A DNA stretch of 5,585 nucleotides, taken from NCBI GenBank assembly GCA_027031185.1, contig JALVEF010000034.1, forward strand, positions 1-5,585, read 5' to 3'. The notes below the pieces were generated by a model. That model saw nothing but the letters and a program-made list of their open reading frames with translations. It was not told the DNA's origin and did not search any database. A program made the position numbers and the translations under genes. The DNA comes from Saprospiraceae bacterium. Its GTDB lineage: Bacteria; Bacteroidota; Bacteroidia; Chitinophagales; Saprospiraceae. Positions 4,958 through 5,585 of the stretch are shown piece by piece (position 1 is the stretch's first letter; each line of letters starts with the position of its first letter).

Positions 4958-5585
4958 TCAAACTTTGGATTCCTGGGCTTTTAGGAGCTTGAAGTAATAG
5001 TTGACCATGCCGATAGAGTTTTTGATGCGCAGTTTTTGCATGATATTGCGCTTGTGGGTCTCGACGGTGCGTGGGCTGATGAATAGTTTTTCGCCGATTT
5101 CTTTGTTGGTGTATTCTTTGGTGACGTATTCGAGGATTTCGAATTCGCGACGGGTGAGCTTTTGGATGCCCGGGTCAAATCCCTTGCTGATGTGGTTGAG
5201 CACCTGGCGGATGGGCTCGGAGAAGTAGCGGTGGCCGGCGGCGACCATCAGGACAGCTTCGATAAGAGTGGACTGACTTTCGGACTTGATGACAAAGCCG
5301 CTGGCACCGGCTTTTATGCTTTTTTGGACGATGATGGGATCGGACGAGTAGGAAATGAAAAGCACTTTGGTTTTGGGGCGTGCGCGCCGGATTTCACGTG
5401 TCAGACCGGTGGTGTCTTCATCGCCAAAATAGTAGTCGAGCAAGACGACATCGGGGACGAGGCGTTTGGCTTTTTCGAGCAATTCACTGCCGGAACGGGC
5501 TTCGCCGACGACACGGATGCGGGAGGACTGCTCAAACATAGAGCGCAATCCCAGCCTCAGCACGGGATGATCATCGGCGACGATG
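4958..5585 (-). CDS. NarL/LuxR-family response regulator, N-terminus beyond window
   Basis: The visible 208 residues start at IVADDHP, whose acidic pair is the first receiver motif, so only the first few residues lie beyond base 5585. A GTG at 5563 is internal, since the frame continues upstream in the conserved IVADDHPV block. Counting the visible Ile as 1, the receiver domain covers about 1-118, with acceptor Asp50 in VVLLDYY, Ser78 in FISYSS and Lys100 in FVIKSES. A LuxR-type helix-turn-helix follows at about 143-200 (LTRREFEILEYV, then TNKEIGEKLFISPRTVETH). It should bind DNA after phosphorylation by a partner kinase, which is not in the window. After Asp50 the usual MP-containing loop is replaced by YYFGDEDTTG, with no proline and about two extra residues. 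It stops 193 bp before the operon, so it is probably a separate transcript. Target genes are unknown. Confidence 0.92.
   Translation of the reverse strand, partial: IVADDHPVLRLGLRSMFEQSSRIRVVGEARSGSELLEKAKRLVPDVVLLDYYFGDEDTTGLTREIRRARPKTKVLFISYSSDPIIVQKSIKAGASGFVIKSESQSTLIEAVLMVAAGHRYFSEPIRQVLNHISKGFDPGIQKLTRREFEILEYVTKEYTNKEIGEKLFISPRTVETHKRNIMQKLRIKNSIGMVNYYFKLLKAQESKV

Noticed and set aside
1..5585. CRISPR array, tRNA, rRNA, transposase or toxin-antitoxin genes
   Set aside because: I found no regularly spaced repeats, cloverleaf, rRNA-like sequence or related protein motifs.

Overview
The window looks like a piece of a Bacteroidota chromosome with a moderately high G+C content. The evidence is the gene order (sugar nucleotidyltransferase, TPR protein, DUF4292-type lipoprotein, EnvC-like protein), which I know from that phylum, a TAnnTTTG-type promoter box, and the lack of clear Shine-Dalgarno sequences. 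I cannot name a genus.

All five genes lie on the minus strand and read from high to low coordinates. At the right edge is a NarL/LuxR-type response regulator whose N-terminus is cut off by the window. A 193-bp intergenic stretch (4765-4957) follows. It holds a candidate promoter, a perfect palindrome on the expected transcription start, a long-range inverted repeat and one copy of a 16-bp repeat. Then come four tightly packed genes, probably one operon: a nucleotidyltransferase with a left-handed beta-helix tail (3760-4764), a secreted TPR protein (2304-3770), a lipoprotein of DUF4292 type (1516-2298) and an EnvC-like coiled-coil/LytM protein (348-1571). Neighbouring genes overlap by 11 nt, are separated by 5 nt, and overlap by 56 nt. 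The last 347 bp of the window hold no convincing gene. They carry two small REP-like hairpins, one of which could act as a terminator, a perfect palindrome, and a second copy of the 16-bp repeat.

The four-gene unit points to envelope work: a cytoplasmic enzyme that activates a sugar phosphate, two exported proteins of unknown role, and an exported activator of peptidoglycan amidases whose own zinc site is degenerate. That is a reading of context, not a demonstrated pathway. The genes are of known types. The less explained material is in the two non-coding stretches, which share a 16-bp repeat in the same orientation and related TTTGCCG-type palindromes. I see no CRISPR array, transposase, tRNA, rRNA or defence system.
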